A stretch of 64,000 bases of DNA from Neoceratodus forsteri (taxonomy: Eukaryota; Chordata; Ceratodontiformes; Ceratodontidae): the NCBI GenBank assembly GCA_016271365.2, contig JADMNL010000028.1, positions 55,198,001 to 55,262,000 of the forward strand, given 5' to 3'. Under the pieces are notes generated by a model. The model saw nothing but the letters and a program-made list of their open reading frames with translations. It had not been told where the DNA came from and did no database searches. The position numbers and the translations under genes were made by a program. Of this stretch, positions 32,149 through 39,773 are shown in pieces; position 1 is the first letter of the stretch, and every line of letters begins with the position of its first letter.

Positions 32149-32417
32149 GCTGCCCAGGAAGAAATTAACATTTGTATGGCCTCGCAAATGTTAAATGCAG
32201 AAGACAGTACTGAGGAAGCAGAAGATGGGACTGCTGCCCAGGAAGAAATGCCAACTCGTATGGCCCCACAAATATTAAATGCAGAAGAAAATACTCAGGA
32301 AGCAGAAGATGGGGCCATTGCCCAGGAAGAAATACACATTTGTTTGACTTCTCTAATATTAAATGCAGAAGACAGTACGCAGGAAGCAGAAGATGAGAGC
32401 AGCTGTCAAGGAGAGAG
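32149..32417 (+). CDS. Host gene internal exon 3, three tandem 28-residue repeats
   Basis: A 269-bp exon with acceptor TATTCAG and donor GTACAT, starting in phase 0 as exon 2 requires and ending in phase 2. It codes three successive 28-residue units, at 32149-32232, 32233-32316 and 32317-32400. Each has the pattern AQEE-x6-MxxxxLNAEDSTxEAED, and a short SCQGER tail follows. The protein is very acidic and probably disordered or helical. The DNA repeat is 84 bp, so copy-number change keeps the frame. No stop interrupts it, and substitutions between units are mostly at variable positions. I cannot name the gene. The open frame continues into the upstream intron, but the splice signals and phases favour this exon. 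Confidence 0.75.
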
Positions 32418-32474
32418 GTACATTATAAATAATACTACTATAAATGCTTAGTAAGGCCAGAAAGTACTGTATAT

Positions 32475-33498
32475 TACATAGAAACATGAAATCTGTTGGA
32501 AGAAAAGGACTGCTTTGCCCACCCATTCTGCTTAAGTGTTCCCTGCATATTCTTCATCCACAGACCTTATCTGGTCGCTGGCAACCCTCTCCCCCCGCCT
32601 CTCTTCCAGTATACCCGTGTCTTGCCATTCATGATTGAAGCCCACCCCTATTCTAGCTTCCACCACTTCAGTTGGGAGTCTGTTCCATGAGTTAACTACC
32701 TTTTCAGTGGAAAAATCTTTCCTCACATTCCTCCTAAACTCTTCCCCCTGGCTTCATCACATGCCCCCAAGCCCTATAGTGCATCTCCTTTGGAAAAGGC
32801 TCCCCTCCCACACCTTGTTTGCCCTCTGAGATGTGCATTGATCTTGATCATGTCACCTCTCACTCTCCTCCATGGCATAAATTGTTCAGATGCTGCACCT
32901 CAGTCACTCTTCATAAAGCTTCCCTTACAACACCTGCACTTTATAAAGCTTCCCTTACAACACCTGCACTTCATAAAGCTTCCCTTACAGCACCTGCACT
33001 TAATAAAGCTTCCCTTACAACACCTGCACTTAATAAAGCTTCCCTTACAGCACCTGCACTTAATAAAGCTTCCCTTACAACACCTGCATTTAATAAAGCT
33101 TCCCTTACAGCACCTGCACTTAATAAAGCTTCCCTTACAGCACCTGCACTTAATAAAGCTTCCCTTACAGCACCTGCACTTCATAAAGCTTCCCTTACAG
33201 CACCTGCACTTAATAAAGCTTCCCTTACAGCAGCTGCACTTAATAAAGCTTCCCTTACAACACCTGCACTTAATAAAGCTTCCCTTACAACACCTGCACT
33301 TAATAAAGCTTCCCTTACAGCACCTGCACTTAATAAAGCTTCCCTTACAGCACCTGCACTTAATAAAGCTTCCCTTACAGCACCTGCACTTAACAAAGCT
33401 TCCCTTACAACACCTGCACTTAATAAAGCTTCCCTTACAACACCTGCACCATTTTGTTGCCCTCCTGTGGACCTTCTCCACCTTGCCTGTATGCTTTT
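32475..33498 (-). mobile_element. CR1-like LINE, antisense (copy E, segment 1)
   Basis: The 3' end of a long antisense CR1 that is broken by several later insertions. It starts with ACATAGAAACATG and the CCCACCCATTCTGC signature. The minus frame at 32532-32726 shows STEKVVNSWNRLPTEVVEA, the C-terminal ORF2 block. An 18-unit minisatellite has grown inside it (32911-33450). The element resumes at 33680, 38972 and 42262. Confidence 0.85.
32911..33450. repeat. 18 x 30-bp minisatellite inside CR1
   Basis: Eighteen consecutive 30-bp units without a single insertion or deletion (540 bp). Each carries AAAGCTTCCCTTACA and CACCTGCACT. Variation is limited to substitutions, mainly in the first four bases (TCAT, TTAT, TAAT, TAAC), at ACAA versus ACAG and at one CATT. 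The unit corresponds to the CR1 ORF2 sequence around the conserved QRRATKMVQ block, in antisense. The long open frames over it on both strands are by-products of a 30-bp unit. Confidence 0.98.
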
Positions 33499-33679
33499 AA
33501 GGGGGCAATACAGCATAGTGGTTAAAGGCATGAGGCTGGAATCCTGAGACCTTGGTTTGAATCCCACAGCTCCCACTGGCACACTGTGTGACCCTGAGCA
33601 AGTAATGTAACATCCTTGCACTTTCAGGTCCACTCCAGAAACAAGCTTTGGCTTAGTGTGTCTCTGCTGGTTAAATAAT
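33499..33679 (+). mobile_element. tRNA-derived SINE, CORE/MIR-like
   Basis: The head GGGGGCAATACAGCATAGTGG, the B-box-like GGTTTGAATCCC and the core TGTGTGACCCTGAGCAAGTA are visible. It splits the CR1 copy E: CR1 sequence stops at about 33498 and resumes at about 33680. Confidence 0.8.
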
Positions 33680-33858
33680 TCCCCCTCCCTTTTCTGAAGT
33701 GCAGTCTCCAGAACTGGGCACAGTACTCCATGTGGGGGCATACCAGAGAGTGATATAGTAGCAACACCACTTCGCTCCCCCTGTTGGTGATGGTCCTACC
33801 TGATATTCCACAAGTCCTGCCTACAGCCTTCTCACACTGTGCTGCACCCATGAGATAT
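33680..33858 (-). mobile_element. CR1-like LINE, antisense (copy E, segment 2)
   Basis: The minus frame 33624-33851 reads GRTITNRGSEVVLLLYHSL, then CPHMEYCAQFWRLHF, the CR1 RT C-terminal block. It is cut at 33859 by the DIRS terminal repeat. Confidence 0.85.
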
Positions 33859-34090
33859 GAAAATTACGTACCTACTGTAATTCTTGATCTTCTTGGACAA
33901 GTCTCCACCACTCATTCACACTAGTGGGATTAGCACCGGAGGCACTAGGACCCATCGGGAGCAAACATTTTGCTGGAGGGTCGGCACGAGAGATGGCGCC
34001 GCGAGGCATGGTGCCGTGAGCGGTGGCTCGTGCGGTAATGACTATCTCGGCGACGACCCTCCAACCGCCTCAGTACCTTTTTTACCAAGG
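33859..34090 (-). repeat. DIRS terminal inverted repeat, 3' side
   Basis: It contains GTCTCCACCACTCATTCACA, GGCACTAGGACCCATCGGG and GACTATCTCGGCGA. The reverse complement is at 38768-38972. The outer edge reads AAAATTACGTACC. Confidence 0.93.
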
Positions 34091-34237
34091 AGGTGCAGCG
34101 CAACTAACGTGGACAGTAAATCTAACCTTAAAAATGGACATAAGATAGTCCGAACGACCCGTGTAAGAAGGGTCAGCAAAGAAGTCTTCATGGCCTAAAG
34201 ATTTGAGGGAGTGAAGACCAACACAGCGGTGAGCTCG

Positions 34238-34375
34238 TGGGATGGAGGGTGGGCGTGTGAATGAGTGGTGGAGACTCGTCCAAGAAGATCAAGAATTACG
34301 GTAGGTACGTAATTTTGATATCTTCCTGGACATAAGTCTCCACCACTCATTCACACTAGTGGGAGAGTACCAAGC
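34238..34375. repeat. DIRS internal complementary region (ICR)
   Basis: It joins sequence complementary to the outermost 3' end (GAATTACGGTAGGTACGTAA) with sequence complementary to the outermost 5' end (ATCTTCCTGGACATAAGTCT). The join is at about 34318. In DIRS elements this region is the template that restores the ends of the circular DNA. Confidence 0.9.
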
Positions 34376-34420
34376 TGATAATCCCCCAAAAGGGCGGCAG
34401 GGGAGCAAGAGCTCACATGT

Positions 34421-35995
34421 CTAGGACAGAAGTCCATTAAGGATAGTTCTGCCGAAGGCGGAATGATGCCTGGCATGAACATCCAGTGCATAATGCTTAA
34501 CTAAGGTATGCACTGAGCTCCAGGTGGCAGCGTTGCAGATATCCGCAATTGGAACATTGCGAATTTCTGCTAGGGATGCCACAACCGCCCTAGTAGAGTG
34601 AGCATACACTCTACCTTCTAATTTAACTTGAGACATGGAGTAGCAATGTCGAAGGCATGCCACTAACCATGATGAGATGCATCTGATAGCGACAGGCTGA
34701 CCCAGCCGGGTCTCGCTGAAGGAAGCAAACAGTTGCTGAGTCTTGCGAAAATTCTTGGTTCTATCTAAGTAGAACCGCAAGGCTCTCTTAACATCCAAGG
34801 AATGAAGAGACCGTTCCCCTTCATTTTGGAAGTTCGCGAAGTAAGATGGAAGCACCAGAGGTTGGTTTAGATGGAATTCTGACACAACCTTGGGAAGAAA
34901 TTTAGGATGAGTATGGAGAACTACTTTGTCCTTATGGAACACAGTATACGGAGGGTCCATAACCAGGGCATGTATCTCAGAGACCCTGCGGGCTGAGGTA
35001 ATGGCTACTAGGAAGGCTGTCTTCCAGGTAAGAAATTTTAGCTCACAGGTAGCTAGGGGTTCGAAAGGCTTCTGAGTGAGCATGTCCAGCACAAGGTTAG
35101 TGTCCCAGGCTGCAACCGGACGTCTAACAGGGGGTCTGGTATGCAGAATTCCCTTAAGAAATCTCTTCACCATAGGTAACTGAGCCAGAGTCAAGGAAGA
35201 AACCGGCTCATGGAATGCTGAAATGGCACTAAGGTGAACTTTAACCATGGAGTACTGGAGACCTGAGTTTGATAGGTCCAAAAGGTACTCTATAACCTTG
35301 TCAGGAGGACAGGAAAAGTGATTCCAAGAGGACTTTGCACACCAGAGAGAAAAACATTTCCATTTGGAAGCGTACGTTTTTCGGGTAGCTGGCTTCCGAG
35401 CAGCCAGAAGGATGTCCGAAACCCTACGAGAGACGTTGAACCAGTTCACTTCTACCTCTTCAGGAGCCAAGCATGAAAGTGAAGTGACCTCAGGTTGGGA
35501 TGGACCAACAAACCCTGAGTCAAAAGATTGACTTGCATGGGAAGTGGTCTCGGAGAGGCTGCCGACATACTGTTGAGTAGAGGAAACCATAGTTGCCGAG
35601 GCCAGGAGGGAGCAATGAGAATCATCTTGGTCCCCTGTGACTCGAATTTGAGGAGTACTCTCTGGATTAGAGGAAGCGGTGGAAAGGTGTAAAGAAAGCG
35701 TTTTGTCCACTGCAGCCTGAACGCATCCTGACAGAAAATGCCAGGCCCTGGATTTCTGGAGCAGAAGAGAGGCAGTTTTGCGTTGAGTGGGGATGCAAAA
35801 AGGTCCAGGTCTGGAGTCCCCCACTCTTCGAACAGTGACCGAGCCACGGCTGGATCGAGAGACCACTCGTGAGGGTCTTCCTCCGTTCTGCTGAGGAGAT
35901 CTGCTAAGACGTTTTGTACACCTGGCAGATATACCGCTTGAATTAAAGATTTGTGCTCCAAGCACCACTCCCACACTCTCATTGCTTCCCTGCAA
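34421..35995 (-). CDS. DIRS tyrosine recombinase
   Basis: An uninterrupted 524-codon frame; the recombinase proper starts near residue 185, and the N-terminal part overlaps the RNase H frame. The core-binding region has VSDILLAARKPATRKTYASK and LSAISAFHEP. The catalytic part has LKFLTWKTAFLVAITSARRV (catalytic Arg about residue 335), the H-x-x-R box in RVYAHSTRAV (about residue 465) and the tyrosine block VKHYALDVHAR (about residue 505). It ends at TILNGLLS. All residues I would expect of a YR nuclease are present. The enzyme integrates the circular DNA copy by recombination and leaves no target duplication. It is possibly still functional. Confidence 0.92.
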   Translation of the reverse strand: MQGSNESVGVVLGAQIFNSSGISARCTKRLSRSPQQNGGRPSRVVSRSSRGSVTVRRVGDSRPGPFCIPTQRKTASLLLQKSRAWHFLSGCVQAAVDKTLSLHLSTASSNPESTPQIRVTGDQDDSHCSLLASATMVSSTQQYVGSLSETTSHASQSFDSGFVGPSQPEVTSLSCLAPEEVEVNWFNVSRRVSDILLAARKPATRKTYASKWKCFSLWCAKSSWNHFSCPPDKVIEYLLDLSNSGLQYSMVKVHLSAISAFHEPVSSLTLAQLPMVKRFLKGILHTRPPVRRPVAAWDTNLVLDMLTQKPFEPLATCELKFLTWKTAFLVAITSARRVSEIHALVMDPPYTVFHKDKVVLHTHPKFLPKVVSEFHLNQPLVLPSYFANFQNEGERSLHSLDVKRALRFYLDRTKNFRKTQQLFASFSETRLGQPVAIRCISSWLVACLRHCYSMSQVKLEGRVYAHSTRAVVASLAEIRNVPIADICNAATWSSVHTLVKHYALDVHARHHSAFGRTILNGLLS

Positions 35996-36252
35996 AGGGG
36001 ATAAGAATGAGCACCGCCTTGCTTGTTGATGGAATACATCACAGCTGGTTGGTCCGCTTGAAGGAGAATGTTTTGTGGCAAAGAATATCCTTCAACGCCG
36101 ATCGCATAGAGGACTGCTCTCATCTCCAGGACATGTATGTGGAGCTGAGCTTCGAGCTGAGTCCAGACACCTTGAGTGTGGAGAGGCGACAGTGAGCCCC
36201 ATCCCATTAGCGATCGTCTGTGGTGATGGAGATCTGATGATCCGGGGAGCAA
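35452..36252 (-). pseudogene. DIRS RNase H and linker region
   Basis: A 266-residue stretch continues the RT polyprotein after a frame break. MGWGSLSP marks the start of RNase H; the usual TDAS just upstream is in another frame, which points to a one- or two-base indel at about 36210. HIHVLEMRAVLYA gives the catalytic Glu and LLQADQPAVMYSINKQGG the second Asp. It continues into the conserved DIRS segment DLFASPLNAKLPLFCSRNPG and IAPSWPRQLWFP. Removal of RNA from the hybrid would depend on this domain, so the copy is probably not autonomous. Confidence 0.85.
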
Positions 36253-36261
36253 AGGGAACCC

Positions 36262-37053
36262 TCAGAAGATTGCTGTCTTGAGACCACCAGGTGAGAGACC
36301 TCGTGAGGGCTCCGTCACTTTGATGGGATAAGACTGGGGAGAGGTCGGTGACCACTGAGCGGAGAGCATCCATTGGGTGGTCCTCATGTGTAACCGAGCT
36401 AGGGGTACAGTGAACACTGAGGACACCATGAGACCCAACATACGCTGCATCGAGAGAGCTGTGACCGATTGGTTCTCCCCGATGTAATGGGCCATCTGAA
36501 GGATGTCGAGTCTTCTGTCCTTTGGAAGGAAAGCCTTCGTGGAAGAGGTGTCCAGAAGAGTCCCTATGAAAAGGAGCCTCTGGGAGGGCTGCAGTTGTGA
36601 CTTCTTCAGATTTAGCAGAACTCCCATGGACGTAAGAAGGCGAGAAGTCATTTGCACGGCTTCCAGAATCCCTTGACTGGAAGGGCTTGCTAGAAGCCAA
36701 TCGTCCAGGTAGGGAAACACTTGGAGTCCGAGCTTCCTGAGATGTGCTGTGAGAACTGCACAACACTTTGTAAAAACTTGCGGCGCCGAGGATAGTCCAA
36801 AAGGCAGGACTCTGAACTGATAATGTTGACCCAGAGCTACGAACCTCAGAAATTTGCGGTGGGTCTGGTGGATGGGGATATGCTGGTAGGCGTCCTGCAT
36901 ATCCAGGGAGGCCAGCCAGTCGTGCTGATGCAGCAAAGGTAACAGGGTGCCTAGGGAAATCATTTTGAATTTCTCCCTGGGGAGGAATTTGTTTAACTTT
37001 CTGAGGTCTAGAATGGGGCGCATTCCTCCAGATTTCTTTTCATGGAGTGCCAC
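36262..37053 (-). CDS. DIRS reverse transcriptase
   Basis: A 263-codon open frame starting (as far as M codons show) in the overlap with the gag end. It contains MRPILDLRKLNKFL, LASLDMQDAYQHIPI (first catalytic Asp), FRVLPFGLSSAPQVFTKC and the YLDD box in FPYLDDWLLAS (about residue 135). The thumb part follows with LNLKKSQLQPSQRLLFIG. These are standard DIRS RT blocks. The reading frame ends at KTAIF, where RNase H should begin. The true polyprotein start may lie upstream in the gag overlap. Confidence 0.9.
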   Translation of the reverse strand: MALHEKKSGGMRPILDLRKLNKFLPREKFKMISLGTLLPLLHQHDWLASLDMQDAYQHIPIHQTHRKFLRFVALGQHYQFRVLPFGLSSAPQVFTKCCAVLTAHLRKLGLQVFPYLDDWLLASPSSQGILEAVQMTSRLLTSMGVLLNLKKSQLQPSQRLLFIGTLLDTSSTKAFLPKDRRLDILQMAHYIGENQSVTALSMQRMLGLMVSSVFTVPLARLHMRTTQWMLSAQWSPTSPQSYPIKVTEPSRGLSPGGLKTAIF

Positions 37054-38570
37054 AGGATATACTCATACTGAGAAAAATAGCCTTGATAGCTGGCAATATG
37101 CATACTTAAAGTGGAGGCAGCAAAGACTCTCTTACCTAATGTATCAATCTTATGAGACTCTTTGTTAATAGGTCGAGCTGTAGTAGCTTGAGGAAGAACG
37201 ACCTTGTCATTCTCTGCCAGGACTACAATAGGATCCGCAAAGGCTTGGGATGCCAAAATGGGACGATCCTTGGGAGCTGAATATTTCTTATCAATGGATT
37301 TAGCCACTGAGGGAATAAGAGCAGGATTATTCCATACCATTTGAGACAGCGTCTCGAAGGAAGGTTGAATCGGAGGAGTCAAATCCGTAGGGATCTCTGA
37401 AGCATGCAGATACTGGAGTCTTAATATCTTCCCAGGATCGATGTCTGTAGTCTGGAGAGAAAGAGTGGATCTCAGGTTCTTCAACAGAGACTTAAAGGAC
37501 AGGTCCTCGACCACAGGCTCTGTAGTAATGAAAGATCCTGTTTCCTCCACTTCATCACCCAACCGAAGGTCTGGGTCAGGCTCAACATCATCTCCTGATG
37601 GTCCAGAAAGGACTGTTTGGACAGGAAAGGAGTGAAAAATAGGAGAGGAAGAAAGAGCAGAGAAAAAAGGAGAGTCCCCGAGGGCCCCCGGCGCTGAGGA
37701 AGCAAAACGAGCCAAAAATGGCACCCCGGAAAAGCATGGCGCGAAGAGCCGCAGCGGCACCGCACGGCACTCGCCGCGACTCCGGTGTTGCCAGTAGCAC
37801 CGCACAGGTGCGGCGCCACAGGAGGTGCCGTGAGACCCAGCGGCTCTGCGGACAGCGCCACGAGGCCCTGCGGCGCTGCGGACGGCGCCGCAAGGCCCAG
37901 CGACGCCAAAAACGGCACCGACAAGCCCAGAGACCCCGCGGAAGGTGCCGAGAACACCCCTGGAACCTGAAAAGCAAGAGAAAGGAAAAACAGGAGATAA
38001 GGGCATCGGTGTGGCCCCTGCGCGCAGCCATGGGGAGACTGTGTTGCTGGAGTCGCTGGCACCGAAAGAGGTGCCGCGGCGACCAGGAAGGTCCAACTGC
38101 CCTACCTGATCGCCTCGATGAGCCCAAAGGCTCCGGAAACTGAGCCAGGCAGAAGAACCAACCTCCGAGCCCATCGCTCCATAGAAGCGGCCACTGATGA
38201 AACTGCTCATCTGGAGCCCTACCTATAAGCGGGGTGGGGCTCGATGTCGAGCGATGGTAACGGAGTTGGCGACTCCAAGAGGAGACCGACAACTAGCAAT
38301 GATAACCGACCGTCGGCCTTTTTGACATATCAGAGGCGACCTCGGTGATGCCTTCTCTTTTTGACCTGTGGGCGAAGAAGAGCTCGAGGTCAAACGGTGC
38401 TGAGAATGCGACCGTTTATTTTTATGCCGGCGGGGGGACCACCCATACCCCCGGGCATCGGACTGATCGTTGTCGGAACCCCGCTGAGGAGAAGGAGGCT
38501 GACCGGACCCAGCTGGACTGACTGAACAGCTTTCATACAAAGTCTCCCTACCATCACCTGACCTGCTCAT
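37008..38570 (-). pseudogene. DIRS gag-like ORF with one in-frame TAG
   Basis: A single frame of about 520 codons from the ATG at 38570 to the stop at 37008. It is interrupted only by an amber codon at 38223-38225; the frame continues to the ATG at 38210 without shift. The N-terminal part is Ser/Arg/Pro rich. The middle (about 38110-37700) is a GC-rich, low-complexity Ala/Gly/Ser segment. The C-terminal third is ordered and contains LRLQYLHASEIPTDLTPPI, SKSIDKKYSAPKDRP and SLSMHIASYQGYFSQYEYIL. Gag packages the element RNA. The last 46 bp overlap the RT frame. Confidence 0.8.
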
Positions 38571-38767
38571 GGTCGACTCTGTCCAGTAGGCCGAGACTTC
38601 TTTAAAGTAAGTTAAATTTAAAATAATACTGAAATTTAACGAAATAGGATAAATTTAAGTGATACTACTATCGTGATAATGTTACAAAAAAATAAACTGA
38701 AAACTATGCGCTAGTTTGAAGTTTGACTCCCGACAGGCGAGCGACATTGTCACTGAAGCGCACTCAA

Positions 38768-38972
38768 CGGCGGGAAAAAAGGAACTGAGGCAGTTGGAGG
38801 GTCATCGCCGAGATAGTCATTACCGGGCGAATCACCGCTCGTGGCGCCATGCCTCACGGTGCCATCTCTCGCGCCGACCCTCCCAAAAAGTTTGCTCCCG
38901 ATGGGTCCTAGTGCCTCCGGGGCTAATCCCACTAGTGTGAATGAGTGGTGGAGACTTATGTCCAGGAAGATC
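38768..38972 (-). repeat. DIRS terminal inverted repeat, 5' side
   Basis: Reverse complement of 33859-34090; it contains GATAGTCATTACCGGGCGA and TGTGAATGAGTGGTGGAGAC. It begins right after the leader of the gag ORF, and the outer edge CCAGGAAGATC abuts CR1 sequence. Confidence 0.93.
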
Positions 38973-39773
38973 CTCTGATATAGTGACCCCAAGGTCCATT
39001 TTCTGTCTAGTGACAGCCAATAACGTCACCCCATCCTAACTCAGCATCAGGGTTCCTATGCCCTAGATGTATAATTTTGTACTTTCTAGCATTAAACCCT
39101 AACTGATGCTGTGCCTTTGACAAATCTTCAAGTTTAACTAGATTCTGGTGCATTTTCTGCACCACCAGTGAGCGTCCACCCTATTGCAGATTTTGGTACC
39201 ATCTGCAAAAAGGCATTCCTTCCCCTTCAGTTCTTCTGCAGTGTCCTCTATGAAGACATTGAAGAGGACTGGTCCCAGTACCGACCCTTGTTGTACCCAC
39301 TGGTCACACTCCCATTTTTAGGCTGGGTGCCTTAAGTCACCCTATATCTGCGATCCCTTAACCAGTTGCAAACCCAGTTTACCAATTTGGACCCGCTTCC
39401 TAAGCTGATCAGCATCATAACCAGCCTTCTGTGCTGCACAGTGTCGAAGTCCTTGCTGAAGTACAGATAGCTCCACTTCCATCCCCTGATCTACCTTCCT
39501 GGTTACTTACTCAAACAAATCTATCAGATTCATTGGGTCTGACCTTCTGCCCATGAATCCATGCTGTCTGTTGTCATGCAGCCCATTGAATTCTAGATGC
39601 TCAACCATTTTCTCTTTCAGTCAGGGTGTCATTAGTCCCCCCCATACTGAAGTTAGGCTGACTGGTCTGCCATTGTTAGCTTCCTCCCTGCAGCCACTCT
39701 TATATAGCAGGACCATATCAACCCTTCCCCAGCCCTCCAGAACCACTCCTGTTTCTAGTGAGCTGTTCACAGT
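38973..39773 (-). mobile_element. CR1-like LINE, antisense (copy E, segment 3)
   Basis: Continuation of the CR1 interrupted at 33858. It first shows the RT region around SVHHQLGFNARKYKIIHLGH-like sequence (about 39060-39120), then the catalytic neighbourhood and GSVLGPVLFNVFIE-like sequence (39240-39290), then NWFRDRRYRV and the AFDTVQHRRL block (39420-39470). Many substitutions make the frame discontinuous. It ends at 39773, where another LINE is inserted. Confidence 0.8.

Larger units (their letters stand above)
33859..38972 (-). mobile_element. DIRS retrotransposon, nearly complete, antisense
   Basis: A 5.1-kb element with the full DIRS plan. Terminal inverted repeats lie at 33859-34090 and 38768-38972 and are about 90 percent complementary by eye. 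On the minus strand come gag (38570-37008), RT (37053-36262), RNase H (36252-35452), tyrosine recombinase (35995-34421) and an internal complementary region (34238-34375). The ICR joins copies of both outer ends, as needed for circle formation. It is inserted in CR1 copy E without an obvious target duplication, which is normal for DIRS. Damage is limited: one in-frame TAG in gag and a frame problem at the RT-RNase H junction. Confidence 0.92.

Noticed and set aside
32911..33450. CRISPR-like regular repeat array
   Set aside because: The units are contiguous, without unique spacers, in a eukaryotic context.
32790..33547. Long open frames (up to 242 codons) on both strands over the 30-bp array
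   Set aside because: A 30-bp unit without stops keeps all frames open automatically. The peptides are pure repeats and the DNA is a CR1-derived minisatellite.
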